Source of the DNA: Bog-756 sp963812885
GTDB lineage: Bacteria; Actinomycetota; Acidimicrobiia; Acidimicrobiales; RAAP-2
Assembly (NCBI GenBank): GCA_963812885.1
Contig: CAWEWZ010000008.1
Span: 248,001-312,000 of the forward strand
DNA length: 64,000 bases
Reading direction: 5' to 3'
A model generated the notes under the pieces. The model made no database searches. It worked only from the letters and a program-made list of their open reading frames with translations, and was not told where the DNA came from. The number at the start of each line of letters is the position of its first letter. The stretch's first letter is position 1. Below, in pieces: positions 47,570 to 57,038 of the stretch. A program made the position numbers and the translations under genes.

Positions 47570-48762
47570 CCGGCCGGAGTACGACCCGTTCGATCCGGCC
47601 ACCCACGACGATCCCTACCCTGTCTACCGGCGGTTGCGGGACGAGGACCCGGTGCATCGGACCCACCGGGGATTCTGGGTCCTGTCCCGTTTCGAGGACG
47701 TGTTCCAAGCCGCTTTGGACACCGGCACCTACTCGTCGGCCCAGGGCCTCACCTTCGAGGAGAACGAGATCGTCACGCTGGGGCTGAAACCGACCCTGGT
47801 CATGATGGACCGCCCGCAGCATTCGACCTTCCGGCGTCTGATCAGCCGCGGCTTCACCCCGAGGAAGGTGGCCGAGCTCGAGCCGGCCATCCGGGCCTTC
47901 GTACGGAGCAGGGTGACGGCCCTCGCCGAGGCCGGAGAGGCCGACTTCGTCGACATCGTGGCCGGACCGCTCCCCACCTTCGTCGTGGCCACCTATCTGG
48001 GTGTCCCCGAGGAGGACCGGGAACGCTTCGGGGCCTGGAGCGAGGCCATCGTGGCCGCCAACGCCACCGGCAGCACGGTCAGGGATGCCGGTGAGGCGGT
48101 GGCCGGGCTGTACGGCTACTTCACCGAGCTCGTCGAGTGGCGGCGTCGGCACCCCGGCGACGACATGCTCTCGGATCTGGTCGCCGCAGACATCGACGGC
48201 CGACCGCCTCGAGCTCGACGAGATCCTCGGTTACTGCTTCGTGATGATCGCCGGCGGCAACGACACGGCCTCGGGTCTGCTCGCCGGCTCGGCCGTGCTG
48301 CTCAGCGAGCACCCCGAGCAGCGACGACTGCTCCTGGCCGATCCGGGGCTGGTCAAAGGCGCGGTGGAGGAGCTGCTGCGGATGACCAGCCCGGTGCAGG
48401 GCCTGTCGCGAACGACGACCCGCCACGTCGAGCTCCACGGGGCCCGGATCCCGGCGGCCAGCAAGGTGCACCTGCTCTACGGATCCGCCAATCGCGACGA
48501 GCGCGAATTCGGGTCGTCTGCCGACCAACTCGACGTGACCAGATCGTTCCGCCGCATGCTCTCCTTCGGCAACGGACCCCACCACTGCATCGGTGCCGCC
48601 GCCGCCCGGCTCCAGGCCCGGGTGGCGCTCGAGGAGCTGTTGGCGGTGCTGCCCGGGTTCGAGACGGACCGCTCGCGCGGCCGACTGGCGCCCGGGCCGT
48701 TCGTCCGGCGGTACCAGTCGCTGCCGGTGACGGCGGGGCCGGTCCGGCGTGGTCAGTCGTAG
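47540..48762 (+). CDS. Cytochrome P450
   Basis: About 407 residues, soluble. The I-helix oxygen-binding stretch is VMIAGGNDTASGLL, the K-helix E-x-x-R is VEELLRMTSPVQ, and the haem-thiolate loop is MLSFGNGPHHCIGAAAARLQARVAL with Cys near residue 349. It hydroxylates a lipophilic substrate with electrons from ferredoxin. The ATG at 47540 follows GGAGGCGG; removing one C near 47544 gives MPDPVRSPADRPEYDPFDPATHDDPYPVYRRLRDEDPVHR, a typical start. A second +1 change is near 48206. It overlaps the lnt end by 30 bp and so belongs to the same operon. Confidence 0.9.
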
Positions 48763-49250
48763 TAGCCGGAGTGGATGTAGACGCAGGGAATGCCTTCGGC
48801 GTGGAACATGGCGAAGTTGTTGGGGTCGTCCTCGAACGCCAGTCTCAGGTCGAAGCCGAACGCCCGCAGTTCCTCCACGCTGTCCCGCTTGAACCAGGTC
48901 ACCTGCGAGTAGTCGCCCCTGGACCTCATGACCAGGAGGTCCCACCGCAGCCCGTACCGTTCCAACCAGGCCAGCGTCTGGGGCTGCACCCGCATGGGCC
49001 GCCCGGTGAGCAGGATGACCTGCAGGCGGGCATCGAGGAGTTCGAGGACACGGACCACCTCGCCGATGATCGGGTCGTCGCCGCACGCGTTGAAGAAGGC
49101 GTCCCAGTCACGACGCCCGCGTTCGATGAAGTGCTGGCGACCGACGGCGTCGGACAACACGCCGTCCACGTCGAACACCACCGCCTCGCCGGGCGTCTCG
49201 AGGGGACCGTGGTGCCAGGCCCAGTTGTCGGGGCCGCTGGCCGCGCTCAC
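48753..49250 (-). CDS. HAD-superfamily phosphatase
   Basis: A 165-residue minimal HAD domain. VVFDVDGVLSDAVGRQHF has the two catalytic Asp (D-x-D-G), ILLTGRPMRV motif II, a Lys in FKRDSVEEL motif III, and FEDDPNNFAMFHAEGIPCVYI motif IV. Shape and size match 3'-phosphatase-like or nucleotide-processing HADs; the substrate is unknown. The GTG overlaps the acs stop (GTGA), so it is co-translated with acs. Its 3' end overlaps the convergent P450 by about 10 bp. Confidence 0.8.
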   Translation of the reverse strand: MSAASGPDNWAWHHGPLETPGEAVVFDVDGVLSDAVGRQHFIERGRRDWDAFFNACGDDPIIGEVVRVLELLDARLQVILLTGRPMRVQPQTLAWLERYGLRWDLLVMRSRGDYSQVTWFKRDSVEELRAFGFDLRLAFEDDPNNFAMFHAEGIPCVYIHSGYYD

Positions 49251-51283
49251 TCGTCGGTCGGGGCCGTCGCCGCCAACCGACGGATCTCGTCGACCACCGC
49301 GGGGTCGGCCAGTGTGGTGGTGTCCCCGAGCACGCGGCCCTCGGCGACGTCGCGCAGGAGACGGCGCATGATCTTGCCGCTCCGGGTCTTCGGGAGCTCG
49401 TCGGTGAACACGACCGTCCTCGGCCGGGCGATCGGTCCGATCTTCTCGGCCACGTGGACGCGCAGCTCCTGACCCCGTTCGTCGGTGGGGGCTCCGGCAT
49501 CGGCCCGCAGGGTCACGAAGGCCACGATGGCCTGTCCCGAGGTGGCATCGGCCGCTCCGACGACCGCCGACTCGGCCACCGCCGGGTGGTCGACCAGGGC
49601 CGACTCCACCTCCGCGGTCGAGATGCGGTGTCCGGAGATGTTCATGACGTCGTCGACCCGGCCGAGCAGCCAGAGGTAGCCGTCTTCATCGACCTTGGCC
49701 CCGTCGCCGGCGAAGTACCGTCCGGCGAACCGGCTCCAGTAGGTGTCCCGGTACCGCTCGGGATCGCCGTAGATCCCCCGGAGCATCGACGGCCACGGCC
49801 GGGTCAGGGTCAGGTAGCCACCGCCCCTCTGCACCACCGCCCCGTTCTCGTCGACCACCTCGGCTCCGATGCCCGGGAGGGGGAAGGTGGCCGAGCCGGG
49901 CTTGGTCGTGGTGATGCCGGGAAGCGGGGCGATCATGATCGCTCCGGTCTCCGTCTGCCACCAGGTGTCCACCACCGGACACCGGCCCCCGCCGATGGTG
50001 GTCTGGTACCACATCCATGCCTCGGGATTGATCGGCTCGCCCACCGAGCCGAGGACCCTGAGCGAGGTGAGATCGTGGCGACCCGGATACTCGGTGCCCC
50101 ATTTCATGAACGTTCGGATGGCGGTGGGCGCCGTATAGAGGATGGTGACCCCGTACCGCTCGATGATCGACCACCACCGGTCGCGATCGGGAAAGTCCGG
50201 CGTGCCCTCGTACATCACCGACGTGGCCCCGTTGGCCAGGGGACCGTAGACGATGTAGCTGTGACCGGTCACCCATCCGATGTCGGCCGCGCACCAGTAC
50301 ACGTCGCTGTCGGGATGGAGGTCGAATACGTTCCTGTGGGTGAAGGCCACCTGGGTCAGATAACCGCCCGTCGTGTGCATGATCCCCTTGGGGGCGGCCG
50401 TCGTGCCCGAGGTGTAGAGGATGTACAGCAGGTCCTCGGCCTCCATGTGCTCGGGCGGGCAGTCGTCGGACGGGGCGCCGCCGGCCGCCTGATCGGCACC
50501 GCTCGACAGTTCGTGCCACCAGTGGTCGCGGCCCTCGGTCATCTGCGGCTGATCGGCACCGTCGTCGCCGATCCGGCGCGCCACCACCACGTGCTCCACG
50601 CACGGCGATTCGAGCACGGCGGCATCGACGTTGGGCTTGAGGGCGACCGGGGATCCGCGTCGCCATCCACCGTCCGCCGTGATCACCACGCGGGCCTGGG
50701 CGTCGAGGATCCGGTCCCGGAGGGCATCCGACGAGAACCCGCCGAACACCACCGAATGGACCGCGCCGATGCGGGTGCAGGCCAGCATGGCCACCGGGAG
50801 CTCGGGGATCATCGGCATGTAGATGGCCACCCGGTCACCGCGACCGACACCCAGACCGCGCAGCGTGTTGGCGAACCTCGACACGTCGGTCAGGAGCTGA
50901 CGGTAGGTGATGGTGCGGGTGTCGCCGGGCTCGCCTTCCCAGTGGAAGGCCACCTTGTCGCCCCGGCCGGAGGCCACGTGCCGGTCGAGGCAGTTGTAGG
51001 AGACGTTGAGGGTGCCGCCGTCGAACCACCGGGCAAAGGGCAGGTCCCACTCGAGCACGGTGTCCCAGGGTCGGAACCAGTCGAGGGCACCGGCCTGTTC
51101 GGCCCAGAATCCCTGCCAGTCGGCCTCGGCCCGGTCGTAGACGCCGGGGTCGCCGGCGACGGCCTGGTTCCGGAACTCGTCCGAGGGGGGGAACTCCCGA
51201 TCTTCGGTGAAATAGTCCTCGATGGTGGGCTCGGCCGGGGGCGTGGCTCCGCCCGAATGATGTCGTACCGGGTCGTCAGGCAT
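49247..51283 (-). CDS. acs: Acetyl-coenzyme A synthetase
   Basis: A 678-residue acyl-adenylate-forming enzyme. Core motifs: YILYTSGTTAAPKGIMHTTGGY (P-loop, here T-T-A-A-P-K-G in place of the common S-T-G-x-P-K-G), WWQTETGAIMIAPLPG (the Trp that limits the acyl pocket to acetate), YFAGDGAKVDEDGYLWLLGRVDDVMNISGHR and the catalytic Lys in PKTRSGKIMRRLLR, a site often controlled by acetylation. It makes acetyl-CoA from acetate, ATP and CoA in the cytosol. Full length and intact. A long purine ribosome site (GGAGTGGGGGAG) precedes the ATG. Confidence 0.94.
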   Translation of the reverse strand: MPDDPVRHHSGGATPPAEPTIEDYFTEDREFPPSDEFRNQAVAGDPGVYDRAEADWQGFWAEQAGALDWFRPWDTVLEWDLPFARWFDGGTLNVSYNCLDRHVASGRGDKVAFHWEGEPGDTRTITYRQLLTDVSRFANTLRGLGVGRGDRVAIYMPMIPELPVAMLACTRIGAVHSVVFGGFSSDALRDRILDAQARVVITADGGWRRGSPVALKPNVDAAVLESPCVEHVVVARRIGDDGADQPQMTEGRDHWWHELSSGADQAAGGAPSDDCPPEHMEAEDLLYILYTSGTTAAPKGIMHTTGGYLTQVAFTHRNVFDLHPDSDVYWCAADIGWVTGHSYIVYGPLANGATSVMYEGTPDFPDRDRWWSIIERYGVTILYTAPTAIRTFMKWGTEYPGRHDLTSLRVLGSVGEPINPEAWMWYQTTIGGGRCPVVDTWWQTETGAIMIAPLPGITTTKPGSATFPLPGIGAEVVDENGAVVQRGGGYLTLTRPWPSMLRGIYGDPERYRDTYWSRFAGRYFAGDGAKVDEDGYLWLLGRVDDVMNISGHRISTAEVESALVDHPAVAESAVVGAADATSGQAIVAFVTLRADAGAPTDERGQELRVHVAEKIGPIARPRTVVFTDELPKTRSGKIMRRLLRDVAEGRVLGDTTTLADPAVVDEIRRLAATAPTDE

Positions 51284-51375
51284 CGCTCCCCCACTCCTTC
51301 ACTACTGGCGGTGAAGACTGCTCCACCTCGACGCGCCTCAGCCTAACGCCGGCGGGCCTCTACGATGGAAGGGCC

Positions 51376-54300
51376 GTGACTGCGAACGCACAGCCGTTGG
51401 AGAGAGCGGGCTCCAGCGGTCGGGATCCCGACCCGGAGGCTGACGCCTTCCGTCCCGAGCCCGGCGTCATCCGGATCGATGTCCCTCTCGGCCGACGGGT
51501 CATGGTGGTCAGCGACCTGCTCCTCACCCCCGAGGCCACGCCTACGTCTTCGGCCGTGAGCGCCGAGGTGGCCCGCGCCCTCGACACCTGGGACGGTCCC
51601 GGGATCCTGATCATCGCCGGCAATCTCTTCGACCTCTCCGGTTCGGCTTCCCCGTTCACCGAGTCACACCGGTCCCTCGATGCCCATCCGGCCCTCGCCG
51701 AAGCGCTGAACCGGTTCCTCGGCACCGAGGAGCGGCGGGTGATCCGCCAGACGGGGACCCACGAGCCCGGGTACGACACCGACCCCGACATGGTCGCCGC
51801 CATCGCCGCCCGGGGCGTCGAACAGGCCGGGCCCGTGGACCTCCATCTCCAGACAGCCACCGGGATCCGGGTGGTGCGGGTCGAACCCGGCGAGCACGCC
51901 TACGCCGCCGGGTGCAGCGGGACCGAGACCGAGTTCGACCCGGCGGCCGACGCCAAACCCGGAGTCATCGGTCCGTCGTCCGCGGGACGGGGATGGCGTT
52001 CACTCGCCGACTCGGCCGACAACGACGCCCCCTGGCTGGTCGGCCTCAACCGGCTGAGCGATCCGTCGGCCCTCTCCCGGTTCGTCGTCTCGAGGACCCT
52101 CTACCGTCGCCTCGGGCGCTATGCCTGGTGGCTGCTGGTGCCCTTCGTCGTCGCCGGGCTGCTGCGGGTGGCGGTGACCCCGTGGGTGGCCGGCCATCTC
52201 GGCTCGGGGCTCCCGGCGATGGCCATCCGCCATGCCCACCAGGCCGACCTCGGCGACCAGATCGTCATCGCCCTCCTCGTCGCCCTGGTCGTGCTGGCCG
52301 TGTTGGCCCTGGTGCTGGGGCTCCTCAGCCGCCGCATGTGGTCGATCCTCGGAGGCGGAACCCTCGACGAGGTCCAGGCCCAGGGCGGAGCCAACGACGC
52401 GGCACGGGACGCCGGGCGGAGGCTGGTCGGGCGGGGCTACGCCGGGTTGATCACCGCAGCCACCTTCCAGTCGGAGCTGACCCACCTCGGGGTGGGCTTC
52501 TACGCCAACGTGGGCGCCACCGCCGAGGTGGTGGAAGAGCGTCGCGGCATCCTCGGCCTGCCCCCGGTCTTCGTCCACAATCAGCGGGTCAGCTGGGTCG
52601 AGCTCGAGACCGGCGCCGAGCTCCACGTCCGCATGCTGCTGGCCAGCAACGGGCTGCGCTCGCCGAGCGTCCTCGAGCGGGTGATCACCCGGGGCCGGGA
52701 GGTACGGACGCTCCATCCCGCGCTGGTGGCGTCCTATCCGATCGGTGATTCGTGGCCTCCGGCCCCCGACCTCCATCAGGCCCACCGCCGGACCCGGCGG
52801 GTGCGGCGGTGGGCGTCGGCCGCCATCCTCCTGGCCGGCATCATCGACCTCCTCGATGCCATCACCCCGCCGCTGCGCGGCCGGCTGCACCTGGTCCTCG
52901 AATTCCTGCCCCTCCGGGCCAGCGAGGCCGCCGGGGCCCTCATCGCCATGGCCGGGCTGGCCCTGGTGGCGCTGGGTAGGGGCATCCTGCGCGGCCAGCG
53001 GCGGGCCTGGCGGGTGTCGGTGGTCCTGCTGTCGGGCACCATCGTCCTCCACCTCATCGCCGCCGCCGACTTCGAGGAATCACTGATGGCGCTGGCCGTC
53101 CTCGTCCTCCTCCTGACCCACCGACGAGACTTCCAGGCCGCCTCCGACCAGTCCTCGCTGCGGTCGGCACTGATCGCCCTCGGCGTCGGCGTCGTCGGGA
53201 TCACCCTGCTGACCACCGTGTCCTTCGAGATCTTCACCCACCTCAGACACGACCAGATGCACATCCCGTGGTGGACCGCGTGGTGGGCCGTCTCCGAGCG
53301 ACTGGTCGGCATCCAGACGGTGCCGCTCCCCCATCGGGCCGACCGGTTCCTGGCCCCGGCGCTGCTGGCCATCGGCCTGTCGGTGGTGGCCATCGCCCTG
53401 TTCCTGCTCACCCGGCCGGTGGTCGACCGCCGACTGACCTCGGGCCGGGCCGCCGAGTTCCGGGCCCGCGACATCGTGCGCCGGCACGGTATCTCGACAC
53501 TCGACTACTTCGCCCTCCGGTCCGACAAGAGGTGGTTCTTCCACCGCGACAGCCTGGTCGCCTACGCCGTCTACGGAGGGGTGTGCCTCATCTCCCCCGA
53601 TCCCATCGGCCCCCGCAACGAGCGCGAGCAGGTGTGGGGGGCCTTCCGCCGGTTCGCCGACAGCCACGGCTGGGTGACGTCGGTGATGGGAGCCGGCGAG
53701 GACTGGCTGTCCGTCTACCGGGACTCGGGCATGCACAACATCTACCTGGGCGACGAAGCGCTGGTCATGGTCCAGTCGTTCAGCTTGGCCGGCGGTGGGA
53801 TGAAGGGGCTCCGTCAGGCGCACAACCGGATCGCCAAGCGTGGCTACACGGCCACCTTCCACGACCCGGCCCGCCTGGATCCGCGACTGTCCGAGGAGCT
53901 GACCGCGCTGATGAGCATGAGCCGGCAGGGTGAGCACGAGCGGGGCTTCTCGATGATGCTCGGCCGGGTGTTCGATCCCCGTGACACCGGTCTGCTCCTC
54001 ACCGTCGTGCGCGGACCCGGCGGCACCCCGGCGGCCATGTGCCAGTTCGTGCCGGCCCCGGGCATCAACGGCTACTCCCTCGATCTGATGCGGCGAGATC
54101 CGGGGGAACATCCCAATGGGCTCTTGGACTTCGCCCTCTGCTCGACCATCGAGCACCTACGGGCCGGAGGGTCCGAAGGGCTCAGCCTCAATTTCGCCAC
54201 CATGCGGTCGACGCTCTCGGGGGACAAGGGGGACGGCACGGTGCAGCGGGCCGAGCGCTGGTTCCTGAAGCGTCTCTCCAACTTCGCCCAGATCGAATCG

Positions 54301-54606
54301 CTATGGCGGTTCAACGCCAAGTACGAGCCGGAATGGCTGCCCCGTTACGTGGTCTTCGATACGGCCGAGCACCTCGTGCCGGTGGTGATGGCCATCCTGC
54401 GGGCCGAATCCGTCTGGGAGATCCCCGTTCTCGGGAAGCTGCTGGCGGCCGGAGCCGAAAAGCGGATGATCGCCGCCCAACGGGAGACCGAGGAGTTCAT
54501 CGCCGCATCGTTCGGCTCATGGGATGAGGCCGATGCCGCCAACGGGCGGTCGGCCGCCACCGTCGATGCCCCCGTCGTCTCGGGCGCCCCCGGGCCGAGG
54601 CCGTAA
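51376..54606 (+). CDS. MprF-like lysyltransferase fused to a degenerate phosphoesterase domain
   Basis: A 1076-residue protein. Residues about 30-200 look like a metallophosphoesterase (RVMVVSDLLLTPEA, ILIIAGNLFDLSG, IRQTGTHEPGYDTD), but the ligands are lost: D-x-H is D-L-L, G-D-x-x-D is G-N-L-F-D and G-N-H-D is G-T-H-E. Two helices follow (WWLLVPFVVAGLLRVAV, IVIALLVALVVLAVLALVLGLLSRR), a soluble insert, then five to six helices and the cytoplasmic aminoacyl-transferase domain (DYFALRSDKRWFFHRDSLVAYAVYGGVCLISPDPIGP ... GLSLNFATMRS ... WRFNAKYEPEWLPRYVVF). It should attach Lys or another amino acid to phosphatidylglycerol. Frame intact. A TACGAT box lies 9 nt before the GTG. Confidence 0.82.
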   Translation: MTANAQPLERAGSSGRDPDPEADAFRPEPGVIRIDVPLGRRVMVVSDLLLTPEATPTSSAVSAEVARALDTWDGPGILIIAGNLFDLSGSASPFTESHRSLDAHPALAEALNRFLGTEERRVIRQTGTHEPGYDTDPDMVAAIAARGVEQAGPVDLHLQTATGIRVVRVEPGEHAYAAGCSGTETEFDPAADAKPGVIGPSSAGRGWRSLADSADNDAPWLVGLNRLSDPSALSRFVVSRTLYRRLGRYAWWLLVPFVVAGLLRVAVTPWVAGHLGSGLPAMAIRHAHQADLGDQIVIALLVALVVLAVLALVLGLLSRRMWSILGGGTLDEVQAQGGANDAARDAGRRLVGRGYAGLITAATFQSELTHLGVGFYANVGATAEVVEERRGILGLPPVFVHNQRVSWVELETGAELHVRMLLASNGLRSPSVLERVITRGREVRTLHPALVASYPIGDSWPPAPDLHQAHRRTRRVRRWASAAILLAGIIDLLDAITPPLRGRLHLVLEFLPLRASEAAGALIAMAGLALVALGRGILRGQRRAWRVSVVLLSGTIVLHLIAAADFEESLMALAVLVLLLTHRRDFQAASDQSSLRSALIALGVGVVGITLLTTVSFEIFTHLRHDQMHIPWWTAWWAVSERLVGIQTVPLPHRADRFLAPALLAIGLSVVAIALFLLTRPVVDRRLTSGRAAEFRARDIVRRHGISTLDYFALRSDKRWFFHRDSLVAYAVYGGVCLISPDPIGPRNEREQVWGAFRRFADSHGWVTSVMGAGEDWLSVYRDSGMHNIYLGDEALVMVQSFSLAGGGMKGLRQAHNRIAKRGYTATFHDPARLDPRLSEELTALMSMSRQGEHERGFSMMLGRVFDPRDTGLLLTVVRGPGGTPAAMCQFVPAPGINGYSLDLMRRDPGEHPNGLLDFALCSTIEHLRAGGSEGLSLNFATMRSTLSGDKGDGTVQRAERWFLKRLSNFAQIESLWRFNAKYEPEWLPRYVVFDTAEHLVPVVMAILRAESVWEIPVLGKLLAAGAEKRMIAAQRETEEFIAASFGSWDEADAANGRSAATVDAPVVSGAPGPRP

Positions 54607-54678
54607 CCGGGCCGGCCGGGCCGGGCCGGGGGGTCGGAGGGGTCGGTTCAGGTCGTCGGCGACCCGCCGGACCGGCGA

Positions 54679-55560
54679 TCAGGTCGGCCCGGGTGGTGGA
54701 AGACCGATCGGATTGGGGAAAGGGATGGCCCCGGCCGCCAGCACGGCGTCAGCCACCTCGCCCAGGCCGGCCTGCAGGATGTCCCGCTCACCGGAGCTGA
54801 GCGCGTTGAACGCCGGGGAGGCCAGTTCGTCGGTCAACTCCTCGATCGACCGATGGAGCTCCGTCCCGGCCGGCGACAGCACGCCGCCTCGTCCAGCAGG
54901 CCGCGGTGGGCGAGTCGGCGACAGGCGTCTTCCCACTCACCGTCCGACCAGCCGCGGTTCTCACGGAACATCGCCGACGGTAGGTTCTCGGAGTCGGCAA
55001 ACAGGACCAGCGCCTCGCAGCCGTCGAGACCGGCCGCGGTGAGCGCCACCACGTGGCCGTCCCCCCGATGCTCCCGGAGCGCGGTGCAGCACTGCCACAA
55101 CGCCTCGACCGGATCGGTCGGCGTGCCCAGCTGGCGATTGGCGCTGAACAGCACCCGACCCGACCCGTCGGCGCTCTCCACCACCCGACGGAGCAGGGGG
55201 ACCAAGCACGACGGCGTGCTCGCCGACGGAAGGAAACACCCGACGGAGGGCCGAGGCGGCGGCCGTCCGTCGGGTCCGGAGTACCGCCGGGGCGTCGGCG
55301 AACCCCCAGGCATCGGGGATCGATCGTCGCACCATGGTCCCGTTGAAGTTGAAGAAGACGGCGGTCACCACCTCTGCGTCCACCTCTCCCAACGGTGCCG
55401 CCCGGGCGGCGAAGTAGCCCATCCAGAAACCCCGGAGCCCGACCGAGCGGAGAGCGTCGCGGCACTCGGGAGCGAAGTAGGTCAGGGCATGGATAGGCTC
55501 GAATCGCTGCCACAGGATCCGCGGATCAGGGCCTTCGGGCACGCCGTCCGGCCCCTCCAT
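54679..55560 (-). CDS. SCO6745-family helical protein
   Basis: About 293 residues. ILWQRFEPIHALTYFAPECRDALRSVGLRGFWMGYFAARAAPLGEVDAEVVTAVFFNFN is characteristic of the SCO6745/SalK-like family, found next to varied actinobacterial genes; the C-terminal part LSPAGTELHRSIEELTDELASPAFNAL resembles a MarR-type winged helix. Function unknown. A +1 change near 55206 and a -1 near 54892 (a missing C) break the frame. The ATG overlaps the stop of the membrane protein gene upstream (TGATG), so the two are co-translated. Confidence 0.72.
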
Positions 55561-56834
55561 CAGGGGGTGTCGGTGCCGCCGGGGCCGAGGGCGGCCACCG
55601 CTCCCTCTCCGGCCGTCCCGGAACCCATCTCGATGGGGCCCGGGGGGCCCGGTTCCGAACCCGAACCGGGACCGGCGTCTGCCCCCGCCGCCCGACGGCT
55701 GCCCAACAGCCCGACCAGACCGACCAGGACCAGAGCGATGACCACGACCACGACGGCGACCAAGGCGGTCGGCTGGTTCCACACCACCAGCGTCAGCAGT
55801 CCGAGACCGATGATGCCCCACTGGAGTCCCTTGCGGTGGTCGGCGATGAAGTCATGGGCGGGGCCGCCGGTCATCCACGATGGCTTGTGCCGACTTCCCA
55901 ACCACGCCCTGATCCAGGCATTGCCGAAGATGACCCCCACGATGGCGATCACGGCACCCACGATGAAAATGATCCGGACGGTGTCGAGCAGGGATGCGCT
56001 GATCGCATCGATGACCGCGCTGGCCGCCGGCTTGGACTGGGACGGGCTCAGCGAGGTGAGGTAGTGGTTCCGCGCCACCGACGAGATGACCAGGACCAGC
56101 GCCATCGACAGGGCCAGACCGGTGGCGGCCCGTACCAGGCCCCGTCTCCGGTTGGCGGTCAGGGCGATCCCGGCGGCAAAGAGCAGCAAGGTGACGATGG
56201 GAAGGAGCACATAGAGCCGGTTGAGGAACCGGGTCAGCCCCTGAATGCGGACCAGCTGGGTGGACTGGAAGAGCACGAGCGTGGGTGCGTTGGCCCGGGG
56301 CACCTTGTCGAACACGGTGATGCCCCGCCTATCGAGGTCCTTCCTCAGCGTGGCCCCGATCTGGGACAGGTCCACGGTCACCTTGCCGTCGTTCGATTGG
56401 AAGGCACCCTCCTTCGATCCGGTCAGCAGGGCCACCACCTGCTTGTGGCCTCTCCGATTGACTTCGACCCAGAGCTTCTGGAATTTGGGCGACTCGACCA
56501 GTTTGAGGGCCACCTCGTTCGTCGCGTTCTGAACGGCGTCGGTGATCGGCGTGACCAAAAATCCGGCACGACGGGGCAACGCCCGCTTCACCTTCTGATC
56601 CAGATGGACCTCGGAGATGAGCTTGTCGCTGACCCGTTTCGCCACTGCCGTCTGGATCGCAGGATCATTGGCCAGTGGGGTCACCGTGCTCACGTAGGTG
56701 TCGGTGTCGAGCACCTCGTTGCGCACGAAGACCACGAATACCGAGACAACGGCCAGGATGCAGGCCACGACGATCAACACCCACGATCCGATGCGCTTCC
56801 ATCGACGCTTGGCGTCGGGATCGTCAGGGGCCAC
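55560..56834 (-). CDS. Integral membrane protein, actinobacterial family of unknown function
   Basis: About 424 residues. One N-terminal helix (WVLIVVACILAVVSVFVVFVRNEVL) is followed by a long extracytoplasmic domain (DTDTYVSTVTPLANDPAIQTAVAKRVSDKLI), then helices LYVLLPIVTLLLFAAGIALT, GLALSMALVLVISSVA, IIFIVGAVIAIVGVIFG and two more, and a Gly/Pro tail. The N-D-P-A-I-Q extracytoplasmic region is typical of a broad actinobacterial family with no known role. GTG 56834 is chosen over ATG 56876 because a TACAGT box ends 6 nt before it. Frame intact. Confidence 0.72.
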   Translation of the reverse strand: MAPDDPDAKRRWKRIGSWVLIVVACILAVVSVFVVFVRNEVLDTDTYVSTVTPLANDPAIQTAVAKRVSDKLISEVHLDQKVKRALPRRAGFLVTPITDAVQNATNEVALKLVESPKFQKLWVEVNRRGHKQVVALLTGSKEGAFQSNDGKVTVDLSQIGATLRKDLDRRGITVFDKVPRANAPTLVLFQSTQLVRIQGLTRFLNRLYVLLPIVTLLLFAAGIALTANRRRGLVRAATGLALSMALVLVISSVARNHYLTSLSPSQSKPAASAVIDAISASLLDTVRIIFIVGAVIAIVGVIFGNAWIRAWLGSRHKPSWMTGGPAHDFIADHRKGLQWGIIGLGLLTLVVWNQPTALVAVVVVVIALVLVGLVGLLGSRRAAGADAGPGSGSEPGPPGPIEMGSGTAGEGAVAALGPGGTDTP

Positions 56835-56840
56835 GTCGAC

Positions 56841-56846
56841 ACTGTA
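56841..56846 (-). promoter_or_regulatory. -10 box, membrane protein operon
   Basis: On the minus strand TACAGT fits TANNNT and ends 6 nt before the GTG at 56834. This supports the shorter start and a leaderless mRNA. Confidence 0.45.
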
Positions 56847-56933
56847 CCGGCGCACCGACCCGGGGACATGGGTCATGTCAGGGGATCGGTGGCACATCTC
56901 CGTCCGAGTAGCCCATCGAACGGCATCCACCGC

Positions 56934-57022
56934 GAACGGCAGACGACCGCCCCAGGTGCAGTGCACCCATGGCGGTCGTCTACCGTTCTGCTCGTACTCC
57001 CGTTCCGGCCGGCGAAGCCGGC
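56934..57022 (-). terminator. Long inverted repeat plus small hairpin after the SHOCT gene
   Basis: 56934-56988 is a 55-bp near-perfect inverted repeat: GAACGGCAGACGACCGCC pairs with GGCGGTCGTCTACCGTTC (one mismatch), and the centre GGTGCAGTGCACC is itself a palindrome. A second perfect hairpin, GCCGGC-GAA-GCCGGC, lies at 57008-57022. Both follow the SHOCT stop on the minus strand. There is no U-tract, as is common for actinobacterial terminators. The symmetry would allow action in both directions. Confidence 0.6.
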
Positions 57023-57038
57023 AGCCGACGGCCGGCAA

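Noticed and set aside
47540..47572. lnt ending in its shifted frame far inside the P450 gene
   Set aside because: That reading has no stop near the natural end and is replaced by a short normal end when one C is removed.
44610..49472. A single 1620-codon open frame read as a giant fusion protein
   Set aside because: It joins parts of cgoX, lnt and the P450 gene, each with its own start signal, only because successive frame breaks happen to keep one frame open. The last part is antisense to the HAD gene.
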